Of a stretch of DNA of 64,000 bases, positions 43,200 to 55,320 are shown one piece after another. Within the stretch, counting starts at the first letter, position 1. Each line of letters opens with the position of its first letter. The notes beneath the pieces were generated by a model, which saw nothing but the letters and a program-made list of their open reading frames with translations, ran no database searches and was not told the origin of the DNA. The translations under genes were made by a program, and so were the position numbers. The stretch comes from Paratinospora sagittata (taxonomy: Eukaryota; Streptophyta; Magnoliopsida; Ranunculales; Menispermaceae), in contig CM069608.1 of the NCBI GenBank assembly GCA_035771175.1, positions 26,170,519 to 26,234,518 of the forward strand, in the 5' to 3' direction.

Positions 43200-46198
43200 G
43201 TAGATGAACAAAAATGGAGATATATAGTATCTCAATAGTGGATGCACAAGACACATGACTAGAGATAAGTCAAAGTTCTTGTGCATTGAAAGAAAAGAAG
43301 GCGAGAATGTCACTTTCGGAGATAACAACAAAGGAGAGATTGTAGGCATCGAAACTATCAGTAACGATTCCTTATCCATTTCTGATGTACTTTATGTAAA
43401 AGGGTTGAAGCATAATCTCTTGAGCATAAGTCAATTATGTAACAAGGGTTATGATATTTCATTTAAAGCAAATAACCATGAAGACAATACTATTGCATTC
43501 AAAGCATCTAGGCATAAAAATGTTTATTGCACAGATTTTGATGATATGTAAAAGCAAAATGTTACATGTTTAAGTGTATATCTTGTGATGATGCATGGCT
43601 TTGGCATAGGAGACTAGCTCATGTTAGTATGGATAACATATCTAAATTAGTCAAGAACGGTCTTGCCAAAGGAATTCCAAAAAGTATTTACTCAAAAGAC
43701 AAGGTATGTGAACCATGTCAATTAGGCAAGCACACCAGATCATAATTTAAGAGAAAGATATATCAATCTACCACTTGAGCTCTCGAATTAATTCACATAG
43801 ATCTTTTCGGACCAACCAAGACTCAAAGCTTAGGAGGTAAATCATACGTGTTTGTGATTTACATGGGTATTCTTTTTAGCTCATAAGTCGGAAGTATATG
43901 AATTGTTTGTCAAATTCTATAAAAGAGTTGAAAATGAAAAATGCTACAAAATAAACATAATTAGAAGTGATAGAAGAAGTGGATTTTTCAATAAAAATCT
44001 TAAAGAATTTTGTAATAATCAAGGTTACACTCACCATCTATCAGCCCCTAGAACACCTCAGCAAAGTGTTGTAGTTGAGAGGAAAAATAGAACTTTGCAG
44101 GAAATGTGTAGGACAATGCTAAGTGAGTATAACACTGCAAACTATTTTTGGGCAAAAGCCATAAATATTGCATGTTATATAATGAATAGAATACTAATTA
44201 GAAAAAACTTGAACGAAACACCATATGAATTATGGAAAGGGCGAACACCCAACATCAGTTACTTTCGAGTATTCGGAAGTAAGTGTTTTATCCTAAATGA
44301 TAAAGATAACTTGGATAAATTTCAACCTAAATCAAATATCAGGATATTCTTAGAATATTCCTCACACAATAGAGCATAAAGAGTTTACAACAAATCTTTT
44401 AAAACTATCGAAGAATCAATTCATGTAAACTTCGATGAGAATGAACATAAGAAATATGTTGAGGAAGGGATTAGGCAGATAACCATTGAAGATGATGAAA
44501 TCCCCAAGAAAACCCAAAACACAGAAACTGAGAATGAACAATCTTTAGAAACATCAAGAAACTCAAGATTGCTTCAAGGTCACCCAAAGAACAAATATTA
44601 GGAGGTCCACAGAAGGGTGTATCCACTAAAGCTTCAATTTAAAGAGATCTAGAACTTGTTGCTTTCATATCTTAAATGTAACCAACCAAAGTGGAAGAAG
44701 CATTGAGTGATGAGAATTGGATTCTTGCTATACAAAAAGAACTACGACACTTTGTGAGGAACAAAGTATGAGAATTAGTTCCTAGACCATATCATCAATC
44801 AATCATAGAAACCAAATGAGTTTTTAGGAACAAAAAGAATGAACAAGGAATCATAGTCCGAAATAAGGCTAGATTGGTTGCACAAGGGTACAACCAAGAA
44901 GAAGGCATAGACTTCGAAGCTGTCTTTGCCCTAGTAGCAAAAATAAAGGCAATAAGGATGTTGCTTGCCTATGCTTGTTACAAAAACTCTCTCTTATACC
45001 AAATGGATGTTAAGAGTGCGTTTCTAAATGGTTACATTAATGAAAAGGTATATGTGGAACAGCCTCCAGGGTTTGAGGATGCTCAAGACCCGAAATATGT
45101 GTTCAAACTCCACAAAGCCTTATATGGATTAAGACAAGCTCCAAGAGCTTGGTATGATAGACTGAGTTCATTTCTTTTAGATCATGAATTTCAAAAGGGA
45201 AAACTTGATCCAATTTTGTTTATGAAACACCACAATAATGATATGCTTATTGTTCAAATATATGTGAATGATATCATATTTGGTGCATCAAACAAAGAGT
45301 TGTGTGATGAGTTTTCAAAAATAATGCAAAAAGAATTTGAAATGATTATGATGGGAGAACTTACATACTTTCTCGGTTTGCAGATTAAGCAATTGCCAAA
45401 AGACACTTTCATAAGTCAATCAAAGTATGCTAAGAAAATGGTTAAAAAGTTTCAAATGAATAATTTGAAATCAATTAATACTTCCTGTAACTCCGAAATC
45501 AAATTGGATAACGATGAAAAAAGGAAACTAATTGATCCTAAACTTTATAGAATTATGATTGAAAGTCTCTTGTACCTCACTACAAGTAGACTTGACGTCA
45601 TGTTCAGTGTTTTTCTTTGTGCAAGATTTCAATCAGAACCTAAAGAATCTCACTTAAAATGTGTCAAACGAATCTTCAGATATATAAATGGCACAACTGG
45701 CTTAGGAATTTGGTATTCCAATTGTACTTCATTTGAACTGAAAAGTTATGTAGATTTTTACTATGTTGGAAGTCTAACTGATTGAAAAAGTATCTCCGAA
45801 TTTTGTCACTTTCTCGAAAATTCTTTAATTTCTTGTTTTGCAAGAAGCAACACTCAATGGCTCTATCCACAGCTAAAGCAGAATATGATGCAACTGGAAA
45901 TAGTTGTTCTCAGGTTTTGTACATGAAACAACAACATCAAATTGTTATAGAATGCGCTTAAATTTTGTGTGACAATACTAGTGTTATTAACATATCAAAA
46001 AATTTTGCACTGCACTCTCGAACTAAACATATTCAAATAAGACATCACTTTTTGCGGGATCATGTGCAAAATGGAGAAGTTAATCTGTCTCACATTGGCA
46101 CCAAAGAACAATTGGCTGATATTTTCACTAAACCTTTACCTAAAGACCAGTTTGTTCACATTAAAACAGAGCTTGGAATGTTCTCTGAGATATTTTGA
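43200..46198 (+). pseudogene. copia G pol
   Basis: Protease is broken at the DSG site (a stop precedes SGCTRHMT-like sequence near 43238). VTFGDNNKGEIVGIETI and NLLSISQLC follow. Unlike H, the HHCC block WLWHRRLAHVSMDNIS is present (43600-43635). Integrase core: INIIRSDR, HHLSAPRTPQQSVVVERKNRT (catalytic Glu retained). RT is open for 303 residues (44874-45785), from [14 protein letters not shown] to VDFYYVGSLTD, but the catalytic box reads YVND instead of YVDD. RNase H resumes in other frames to ADIFTKPLPKDQF at 46110-46150. Confidence 0.88.
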
Positions 46199-46519
46199 TG
46201 CTTACCTCATTACTAGGAGGAGTAATTCGTGCTACTTTACTCTTGTTAATGTTTTCAAAAGGGGGAGAAACAATATCTGTTGAAGCATCATAATTATCCA
46301 TGAAGTCAGGAGGAGACTGTTTATATGAAGTCAGGGGGAGAGTACCTGAAACAATGCATTCCTTGGTGTTAAACTCGTATCATATGTAAACAAGGAACAT
46401 TAGTATTAATATTGCATAACTTTAGTACTGCATGACATTTTTACCATACATTCATATCTTTGTTTCGCTTACTTCAAAGTCAATAGTAATGTGTTTAAAA
46501 TCATCAAAAAGTGGAAGAT

Positions 46520-48869
46520 TGTTAATCTAATTTCCCTCATGACCCGGATGAGAAAAGATATTTTAATGATTACAAACCACATTCTGATTATGATAATATT
46601 ATGCATTGCACATCTAATTTCACTTAAAGATTCACGAAGACTTGATGATGCATGGTGAAAAAGCTTTCAAGATCAAATTGAAGACCATAATTGTTCGAAG
46701 ACATATTTTAGTGTTATTAGACTATGTTTAGGTTGTAAGATTCTTGTACCATATGATTCGGCAAATGTGCATGATTGCATGGTTTAGTCGATTAGATTTC
46801 AAAGTATTTTTCGTTGATTTGATCGATCACTCAATGAGTTTTTAATGTTTGATTTGATTCAAAATACCAAGTGTTTAATCCTATTTAAAAGAGCTTTAAA
46901 ATGTTGAAAATGTCAAAATTATTTTGTAAGTGCCCATTAGGACGCTAATGCATCAATCAGGACATTAATGTCTCAGTAGCGCCCTCCTGCACTTGGTAAG
47001 TCAGGACGCTGATAACACATTATGACACTGATAAGGTTCTAGGTTAAAAATGCTCTTATCTATTAGGACGATTGCGCCTTCAGTAGCGCCCTCATCAATT
47101 CAACCAAATGAACTTATAAGGACGCTAATTGAATATCAACACATTGATTGAACTTAAGTATTTCAAGCATTAGAACAATTACGGTGCAATAGCGCCCTTA
47201 TGTTATTTTGTTTTTAAAACGAGTCAGCACGTTGATTGTTAATACTTAAGGACGTTGATAGTTCATATGTTAGAATCACTTATCTATCAGAACGCTTACG
47301 TTCCAATAGCACCCTTATGTTATTTTGTTTTTAAAACAAGTCAGCACACTGATTGTTAATACTTAAGGACGCTGATAGTGCATATGTTGGAATCACTTAT
47401 CTATTAGGATGCTTACGTTTCAGTAGCGCCCTCACAATAACCAACTATGTAACTCATCAGGACCCTGATTGATTAGTAGCGCACTTATTGTTTTTATAGT
47501 TTTAAAAGTCTTTAGTAAGTCAGGACGCTCACGTTCCAGTAGCGGCCTTATGGTTTAAAATGTCTTTAGTAAGTAAGGACGTTTATGTTCAAGTAGCGCC
47601 CTCACTTCACAGTTCAGTAGGAAACTCACATTGTATGAGCGTCCTCAAGGAACAAAATGAAAAAAGTTGATTTTACGTGTCAAGACACTAATTGACTAAT
47701 CAGGACGCTAATCCAGCACTGTCATAAAGTTGTCAACTGTACACTTTTTCAGATTACCTTTTCAAAACTTTTCAAATCTTTTCTGAACGATTTAAAACTT
47801 TATCAGAACATTTTATTCTCATGAATGATCAGAAGATTCAGATGTTGTTGTCGTATCTGCACAGACTGAATCAATCTTTTTTGAGAAAGAATGTATTCGT
47901 TCATTTGAAATAACTTTTTGAGCCGAAATATTCTTGAACAATGTTTAAGTGCAAAGCGCCATTGTTATCTCTATATATATACTGCCTTAGAGCATTTGAA
48001 AAAACAAGAAAACTGATAACTTTTTCTTTAAATCTTTGAATAGTTTTTACTTGCGCAAATATTTTTGAAAGTTATACTTATATTCGCTGCATAAACTCTT
48101 CATACTTTGGAATACTTGAAATCTTCTGGATTTGTCGATCTTCATTCAATATCTTTTCAAAATCCATTGAAGAAAAAGAAAACTTTTCAAACCTTTCATT
48201 TCAGCTGCACTTCATCTTGTATACTTTGTTGAATCTGTGGTCATAGAAGTTTCAATCCAAAAGCTTTGTAAGTATTTCTTTGATTCTAAGTAAAGGGAAT
48301 CATATCTTAATCTGTATTTAAGTTATTGGTGACTGGTTTGTCACTAGAATAGAGCAAGTGTTACTCGATTTGTAAAGGTTGTTCTCAAGCCTTGTGAAGA
48401 TGAGAAATTGTTAAAGTTGTTCTCAAGCCTGTAAAATTAAGAAGGTGTAACGATTTGATCTTCACCGATAAGAAGATCAGTTAGTGGAGTTTGGACAAAT
48501 CCTAACTTAGGAGGTTAGGTAGTGGATGTCAGCACCGCTGAACCACTATAAATCTTGTGTGCATTGTTAGCTAGCAACTTTATTATTGTCATTAAGCTAT
48601 CTTTGTTATATCTTGCTTCTATTTTTTGTCATAATACACACCCGACACACACCGCCCCCCACACACACACAAGGGACTTGTACTTTTGGACGAGTCGAAC
48701 CTCCCACCTCTTGGGTGGGAGGAAGATACCCAACCATATGCGCCACTGCGCCTGTAGGTATTGTTATATCTTGCTTAACCTACTTTTATATTATTACCAT
48801 TTGAAAATAAAGGTATTAATCTGCTAAGTGTCCAATTCATCCCTCCTCTCAGACACATCTGGGCCAATA
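46520..48869 (+). mobile_element. 3' LTR of copia G
   Basis: 2350 bases, TGTTAATCTAATTTCCC to TCTGGGCCAATA. It is longer than sister LTRs because of a duplicated U3 block (about 47180-47400, with GTTATTTTGTTTTTAAAAC repeated) and a SINE insertion. TATA is CTCTATATATATACTG near 47960. Hairpin GATCTTC/GAAGATC around ACCGATAA at 48457-48478 has a perfect 7-bp stem. Confidence 0.85.
48619..48760 (-). mobile_element. tRNA-derived SINE, TSD of 16 bp
   Basis: 142 bases between perfect direct repeats TTGTTATATCTTGCTT (48603-48618 and 48761-48776). The minus strand begins AATACCTACAGGCGCAGTGG, has an A-box-like TGGCGCATATGG and a B box GGTTCGACTC, then TTGTGTGTGTG and an A-rich end. These are the hallmarks of a plant SINE copied by LINE machinery. 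The sequence around GGTGGGAGGTTCGA is reminiscent of the plant Au-SINE family; I am not certain of that name. Confidence 0.85.
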
Positions 48870-48999
48870 GTTCCAACCACAATATGATTTGCATTTATTG
48901 AAAATCATGCATATAGGTCATTAGATATTCATGCACATATACTATTATCACATTGATCATGCATGCACTTACATTATCATGATTATCATGCAATCATAT

Positions 49000-51104
49000 T
49001 GTCACGCCCCCCTCCGTAGGGTGACGTCATGACCGGCACAGAATACCATATACGCCATACCTAGACATATACGATACTCTGTCAGCCTCGTCCTTTAAGG
49101 CAATAACTCAAAAATCACTATAAATTTTGACAGAACCTCCCCATAAATCTGAGGTTCCACAAAATTCCTAATAATCACAAATCGCACATAAACAAATACA
49201 AAATCACATATGAATCATATGTATCCATTCCATATTATCCCACATACATCAACAATATGTGACCATTCACATACACAACCACTATTCATTTTTCTTTCTC
49301 ACAAGACTTATATACATCTAAGTCTCCAAAACATATATAGCATTTAAACCATACACTAACTATTACACATTGTTTGGTGTTATATATAATACATACATAT
49401 ACCAAAAACAAAAGTGTATATACCCATCTCCCAGAACACACCACATATTCACATAGCAAATAAGAAAACTCAATCAACTCTCTGGAGCCTTGCCCTTGTC
49501 CTTATGATCAACACCTGTAATAAAAAGAGAGTGGGGTAACCTACAGCAAGTTCAGTGAGTAATCTAATATTGAAAATACTTATGCATCAATAGAAAACAT
49601 GGCATTGGAAACATCATTATAAACTCATATACAAATTAATGTAATTATCAATACATGATTTAATTACTTTTCTCACCACTCTATACATATCATACAATGC
49701 ATAAAGATAAAATCCTCACCCTCAGGTAAGTGAGTGAATTTGTATCCCTATTATGCATATATAGAGAGAATTCATCTTAACAAACCATCATCTCGATCAT
49801 TCTAAGGTCTATAGTCAACAAACTTCCCTCCTTGGAACTGATCATATACTTTCCTTATATCAGGTAAGTCTAAGTATATCCGATTTTCAAATAAAAGAGT
49901 TTTATGCATTAACTAAACAATGCAACATGGAGCAATCATACATGCTTTAATTTCATCAAAACAGAGTTTATTTAATACAATGTCATACGTAAGAACCAAT
50001 TTAGAAATACTCACCAATACAAGATTTTGCCTAAGTCCACAATCTCTATACTTAGCCAATTCACCAACTTTTGCAGCACAACACAAGCACCTCACTTGTG
50101 TTCATACTTATTCATCATCAAATATCTGCAATTTCAACATTGCAATACACTTTTCAATTGATCATTAAATTATTCACAATCCATTAATGAACAACTTACC
50201 AAAGCATTTCCAACACTATAAGTTTTCAGCACATGTACCAGACTTTTGTTCATCACCAAACCCATAATTCACCCATTCTGTGTTCCAATTTCTATAATTC
50301 ATCATCACCAATCATCCAAGATCAGTTTCCAACCATAAAACACAACTAATCACAACAATTTACCATTGAAAATGGGTTCCCAAAACTCATACCCAGAATT
50401 TCTTGAACACCCACTTCCAACCATGGAAAATCAATATTTTTAACATCAAAATACTCACCAAGCAACAAGGAAATGATCTACAATGGTTTTGGCCAGCAAC
50501 TCATTCAATTCCAGCTCAAAACCCCCATTTTCTAGCTCTTGATCTAGCTATGGAAAACACTTGCATGTCACATATGTTGAAGAAAATGAAGAGAGGAATT
50601 CAAATCAGTAAATTTAACCCAAAATCACAAATCCTTACCTTGGATTTTGAGCTTCAAGCTCAAACCCTTCTTCCTTTTCCTTTGCTCTGGGTTTCCTTCA
50701 ATCCAGCAAGCTCAAAATGAGCTAGAAAGGTCGAGTTTGCTGTTTAAAATCAGCACAAACCGCCTCACTGAATTAATTTTTTTTTAAAAATTGCAGGCCC
50801 ACCTAAAAGCGCACTTCTTCCCTTAGGAAATGCACTTTTTTGCACTTCCCAGAAATGGTGCTCTCAAGTTTGCCATAAAAGCGCGCTTTTCCGCTTAGGG
50901 AAAGCGCTTCTTGCACCCAAATCAGAAATTTTTCTAAGTGTTGGGCATTTTATGATACGACTAGCCACCTAGGGTACCAATAGCCTTAAAATATATGCCT
51001 GTACAATATTTAAAGGTCATGTACATACGTATACGCATACAAATACGTCTGACAATATGTATTGGTCAATGTACAAGTTTGACTCATACAAACGGGACAT
51101 TGCA
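49000..51104 (-). mobile_element. solo LTR S2, TSD CATAT
   Basis: 2105 bases, minus strand TGCAATGTCCCG to GGGGGGCGTGACA, with perfect duplications CATAT at 48995-48999 and 51105-51109. Related to S1 (shared ATTGACC-ATACG-ATT, TGACGT-TATACGTATG and CACCCTACG blocks). The minus strand contains leader-like A+T-rich DNA; the small ORFs are not convincing. Confidence 0.87.
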
Positions 51105-51339
51105 CATATAGTTAACATTGTTTATCATGCACTCATATTACTAATTTTGCATGGTTTTTATCGTTTTACGTGTATCATATCGATCGTCTTGGTCATTTGT
51201 ATTAATCGATTGTTGTACATGTGTTTATCTTCTTAAACTATGATTCAATCTTGTCAAAAATGTTTTCAAAGTTGGTTTACGTGTTTGACAATGTCTTAAA
51301 CTCATTTTGATCGAAAAATCGGGTTTCTATGACTTCAAC

Positions 51340-51640
51340 GTGAAGGAACGTGTTCCTCATTCAAAGTACACGCTCCTGCGGTTTTTCCCGAGACTCAGAC
51401 TTTTTTGATCAGGGAATAAGGAACACGCACCTCTTAAGAAGAATGCGCTCCTGTAGATAAGAGCAAAATAGGAATGTTTATAGAGTCAGTGGTTCTTGAT
51501 GAAGAACCTCGCTCCTATGGCTAACGAAAATATTAAGGAACGCCCTCCTGGAATAGAAGGAAATCTGAAAAGTTTTAGATTTCAAAGCAAAAGCGCGCTC
51601 CTTCAGTAAGGAACGCGTTCATGTGCCTCGGTCTGGTATT
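51340..51640 (+). repeat. U3 inverted-word array of LTR M
   Basis: Repeated units in a family-specific version: AGGAACGTGTTCCT (51342-51355, perfect 6-bp arms), AAGGAACACGCACCTC followed by AATGCGCTCCTG, AAGGAACGCCCTCCTG, AAGCGCGCTCCTTCAG followed by AAGGAACGCGTTC. Same architecture as AGGACGCT/AGCGCCCT in the other LTRs but with the words changed. Confidence 0.7.
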
Positions 51641-52585
51641 TTTTTATAACTACCACACTTGCGCATTTGAAGAGCAACTTTTGCAAAATCATTGAACTTG
51701 TGTCTTTTTTCATACTTTCATTTCTACAAGTTCAAAACAAGTTTTTGAGTGATTTAAACATCTTTTCAAAGCAAAAGTTCACCTACATTTGAATTTTTGA
51801 TTCATACTTCCGAATAGTTCGCCTAATCTTTCAAGCTCTTTGAGAAACTTGTGAGTTTCTCTTGAACATAGATCAAGTCATTCTTGAGTGAGTTCATCAC
51901 ATATCTTGTAGATCTTGATCTTTCTTGAAGGCGAAATCACTATCAATCACCTTCACACATTGGAAAATATTTTGTGCTTCATCCTTCCCAAGAATTGGGT
52001 AAAATCTCTTTTTAAGATTCGTGTGATTGTGTTTGTGATTGAATAACGGTTTTTGTGTTTGATTTATCTATTTTTAAAACCATTTTGTTTAAGTGTTTGT
52101 GAAACCATACTTGATCTTCATATGATATTATCTTGATTAGTGGTTTCATACATCTTATGTGGTATCAATTAATGTGCTAAACTTACATTATTTTGAATCG
52201 ATTTCTTTGATCATTACTTGAGCATATTGATTCTTGAACTAAACCATTTATCTATTTAGAATTAACAAGTCTTGATCATTTGTGCATATTGATTCTTATG
52301 CTTCATACATATCATCTTTAGAATCAATATTTGAATACATGTGCATATTCGATTCTTGATCTTACATTATCACTATTTGAATCATTTGCATGTATTTGAA
52401 ACAACTATTTCAACACTACACATCAGTTAAAATATTGTGGTTGGAATAGTAATGATTATTTATTCAAGATTGTAAGCTTAAAATTGTTGAGAGTATTTTT
52501 AGAACATCTTTCTCTATTATTTGTAATCTTGATGTATTGTTGACTTGTTAGTCAACCAAGACTATATCATATTGTTGTACAGTTT

Positions 52586-52719
52586 GTAACCACGTCCGTA
52601 AGTTGGTTACAGTACGGCTTCTAGCGAAGCCTTTATGTTGGTTAGTGTGTTCAGCTTCTAGCCAAGCCTTTATGTTGGTTAATGTATACGGCTTCTAGTC
52701 ACGCCCGTAAGTTGACTAG
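52586..52719 (+). repeat. R/U5 hairpin array in LTR M
   Basis: GTAACCA/TGGTTAC around CGTCCGTAAGT (52586-52610), GGCTTC/GAAGCC around TAGC (52616-52631), an imperfect AGCTT/AAGCC unit near 52653, and CTAGTCA/TGACTAG around CGCCCGTAAGT (52695-52719). Two 7-bp perfect stems with unrelated sequence enclose nearly the same 11-base loop. Confidence 0.82.
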
Positions 52720-52800
52720 CCAATAGTGAATTGGAAAATCTTGATCGTGGGTGGCCAGGTAGTAGAGTAGGTTCAAGGGGAACCGAACCATTTACAACTA

Positions 52801-54617
52801 TTGATTGTCAGACTTCACTTGAGGTATGGTTTGGTAATGTTGTTGATTACAGTTCTTTTAGAGTGTTTGGATGTCCAGCTAACTATCATGTCAGGGAAAG
52901 TAAGATTGATCCCAGAGCTAAGAAAGCCATATTTTTGGGTTATGCAGATGGAGTGAAAGGATATAGGTTATGGTGGCCTAGTTTGCATAACATTGTGATT
53001 GGCAGGGATGTGGCATTCGATGACTTTGCTTTGATGTTTAATACGCAGATGGATTCTCAAGAAGAGGATAAAGGTGATTCTGTGCAGGTGGAGTTCAGTA
53101 CTCTAGGTGAACACTCAAAGAGTAATGTGGAGGAGACAACAGTTGGAGCCAATGATCACCAGCAGCAGTCTTTAGCTAGTGACAGAGCTAATAAGACAAT
53201 TAAAGCACCAACTCATTATTTGAAGACATGGTGGCATAAGCATTGATAGCGTATGGAAATGATCATTCCACTTTCAGAGAGGCAATGAGTGACAGTTGTT
53301 CTGGAAGGTGGAAAAAATCCATGCAGGATGAGATGGACTCATTGATGAAGAATCAGACTTGGGAACTTGTAGAGTTACCTAAGGATCAGCGCGTTATTGG
53401 GTGCAAATGGGTGTATTCTAGGAAAGATGGTCATCCAGGATTAGACAGTGTGAAATACAAGGCAAGATTGGTTGCCAAAGGGTATGCTCAGAGAGAAGGC
53501 GTGCACTACAATGAGGTGCTTTCTCCAATTGTGACGCACACTTCTATCAGAGTATTGTTGGCATTGGTTGCATTATTTGACTTGGAGTTGGAGCAATTAG
53601 ATGTCAAGACAATTTTCTTACATGGGGACTTAGATGAGACAATTTACATGAAGCAGCCTTAAGGCTTTTTGGTTGCTGGTCAGAATGATCATGTGTGCAA
53701 ACTGAAAAAGTCCTTATATGGGCTCGAGCAGTCACCCAGACAGTGGTATAAGAAGTTTGACACTTTCATAATTAGGCCTACATGAGGAGCAAGTATGACA
53801 GTTGTGTCTACTTTCTGAAGCTTTCAGATGGCTCTTATGTTTATTTACTCTTGTATGTTGATGACATACTAATTGCTGCTAAGAGCATGGAAGAGATCAA
53901 CAGGTTAAAATCTCAACTGAGTCAGAAGTTTAAGATGAAGGATTTGGGTGCAGCTAAGAAGATTCTTAGTATGGAGATACATAAAAAAAAGGAAAAAGGA
54001 CAAGTTATATCTGTCACATAGGAAGTACTTGGAGAAAGTTCTTTTGAGGTTTGGAATGGAGAACTCTAAGCCAGTGAGTACTCCATTAGCAGCTCATTTT
54101 TTACTTTCAGCAGATATGTCTCCAAGCATCGATGAGGAACATGAGTACATGAGTCATGTACCATATGCTAGTGTGGTGGGTAGCTTGATGTATTTATGGT
54201 GTGCCCTAAACCAGGAATTTTACATGCAGTGAGTGTTGTTAGTAAATATATGGAAGATCCTGGAAAGCAGCATTGGCAGGCAGTGAAATGGTTGTTGCAG
54301 TATCTTCGAGGTACATTTGATGTAGGATTGGATTTCCAGTGGAACAGTGATACAGGTTCACTTGTCAATGGATATGTGGATTCTGATTATGTTGGTGATT
54401 TAGACAAGCGGTGTTCCACTACAAGGTATGTGTTCACTTTGGCACGTGGTCTTATCAGCTGAAGGTGTATGTTGCAGACTACAGTTGCTTTGTCTACTAC
54501 TGTGACAGAGTATATGGCAGTGGCAGAAGCTGTGAATGAGGCTTTATGGCTTCGAGGTTTGATTGGTGACTTGGGGATTACCCTAGAAAGTATACCAGTT
54601 CATTGCGATAGTCAGAG
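52801..54617 (+). pseudogene. Tork-like copia integrase end, RT and RNase H part 1
   Basis: CQTSLEVWFGNVVDYSSFRV, FGCPANYH, KKAIFLGYADGVKGYRLW and the variable linker lead to RT: FREAMSD, W-KSMQDEMDSLMKNQTWELV, GCKWVYSRK, YKARLVAKGYAQREGVHY, LDVKTIFLHGDLDETIYMKQ. A stop (53660), then YVDD within LLLYVDDILIAA (53850-53880), KFKMKDLGAAKKILSMEI, another shift near 54020, PYASVVGSLMY and RNase H with GYVDSDYVGDLDKRCSTT. It ends IPVHCDSQS at the hAT-2 insertion. Four or more disruptions. Confidence 0.87.
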
Positions 54618-55320
54618 TAGGGGTGACAATTCGTGTCATCATGTTGTAATCGTGTCGTGTCAAGACACGGGTATAACGAATATATTGCAAACACGAACAC
54701 GACCCATTTAATTATCGTGTCATTATATGTAAACCCGGACACGACAAGTTTAATAAACGGGTGACCCGTACATGACATGTTTAACCCATTATTTAAATAG
54801 GTCATATTCAAGTCGTGTTTAACCTAAGACGACACGTTAATTATTTAAATCCAATTTAATATGTTTATACTTATTTAACCTGTTTAACCTATTTAAAAAT
54901 AGGTTCATTCTAACCTATTTAACATGCACAAATTTAAATTTACATAATAAATCAAAAATCATAGGTATACAACCATAAAGACCAAATAAAATATTATGAA
55001 ATTTAGTCCCAACAACATGAATAAATTTATTAGAAAATCTCCACACATTTAGCATAAGTTTTAACAAAAAACTCCATACATTCTAGACTCGTGAAGCATG
55101 TAAATAATAAGAAACTTCAAGTCTTCAATTTCCAGTTGAATTTGAGCATGTGGCTGAGGATGGATCTTCTTCATTCAAGCATATTTTGAATAGATCTTGT
55201 GTGATTTCCTCCAAATCCATTTCAATTGATGTTACCTAAAATAAATGTTAAAGCATATTAATAAAATTTAAGTTAGAAAAGGTAAAGAACAATGAAAATA
55301 AAAGTAAAGATAATAATTTA

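Larger units (their letters stand above)
18595..48869 (+). mobile_element. tandem SIRE-like copia array H-G (LTR-int-LTR-int-LTR)
   Basis: Three LTRs (18595-20319, 37823-42569, 46520-48869) alternate with two internal regions, H (20320-37822) and G (42570-46519). H carries the 12.6-kb insertion N. G lacks the primer-binding site and the N-terminal half of gag: its LTR end is joined directly to gag coiled-coil sequence. The outer flanks differ (AGCAC left, hAT-1; GTTCC right, LTR M), so no duplication survives. This is expected from unequal recombination between related elements. Confidence 0.8.
48870..52800 (+). mobile_element. LTR M, third SIRE-like family, interrupted by S2
   Basis: Without S2 about 1.8 kb. 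It has the same layout as other SIRE-like LTRs: CGTTTTACG-type upstream region, a U3 array of AAGGAACGCG/GCGCTCCT words (51340-51640), a leader, R/U5 hairpins (52586-52719) and GTGGCCAGGTAGTAGAG...GAACCGAACCA before the end. Both ends are truncated: the left abuts LTR G3, and the right is fused to Tork integrase at about 52800. Confidence 0.65.

Noticed and set aside
48555..48827. Two overlapping ORFs rich in His/Thr
   Set aside because: Translation of a CA-rich tail and SINE in LTR G3.
49286..50720. Several ORFs of 60-105 residues
   Set aside because: All lie within solo LTR S2; S1 has no matching open frames.
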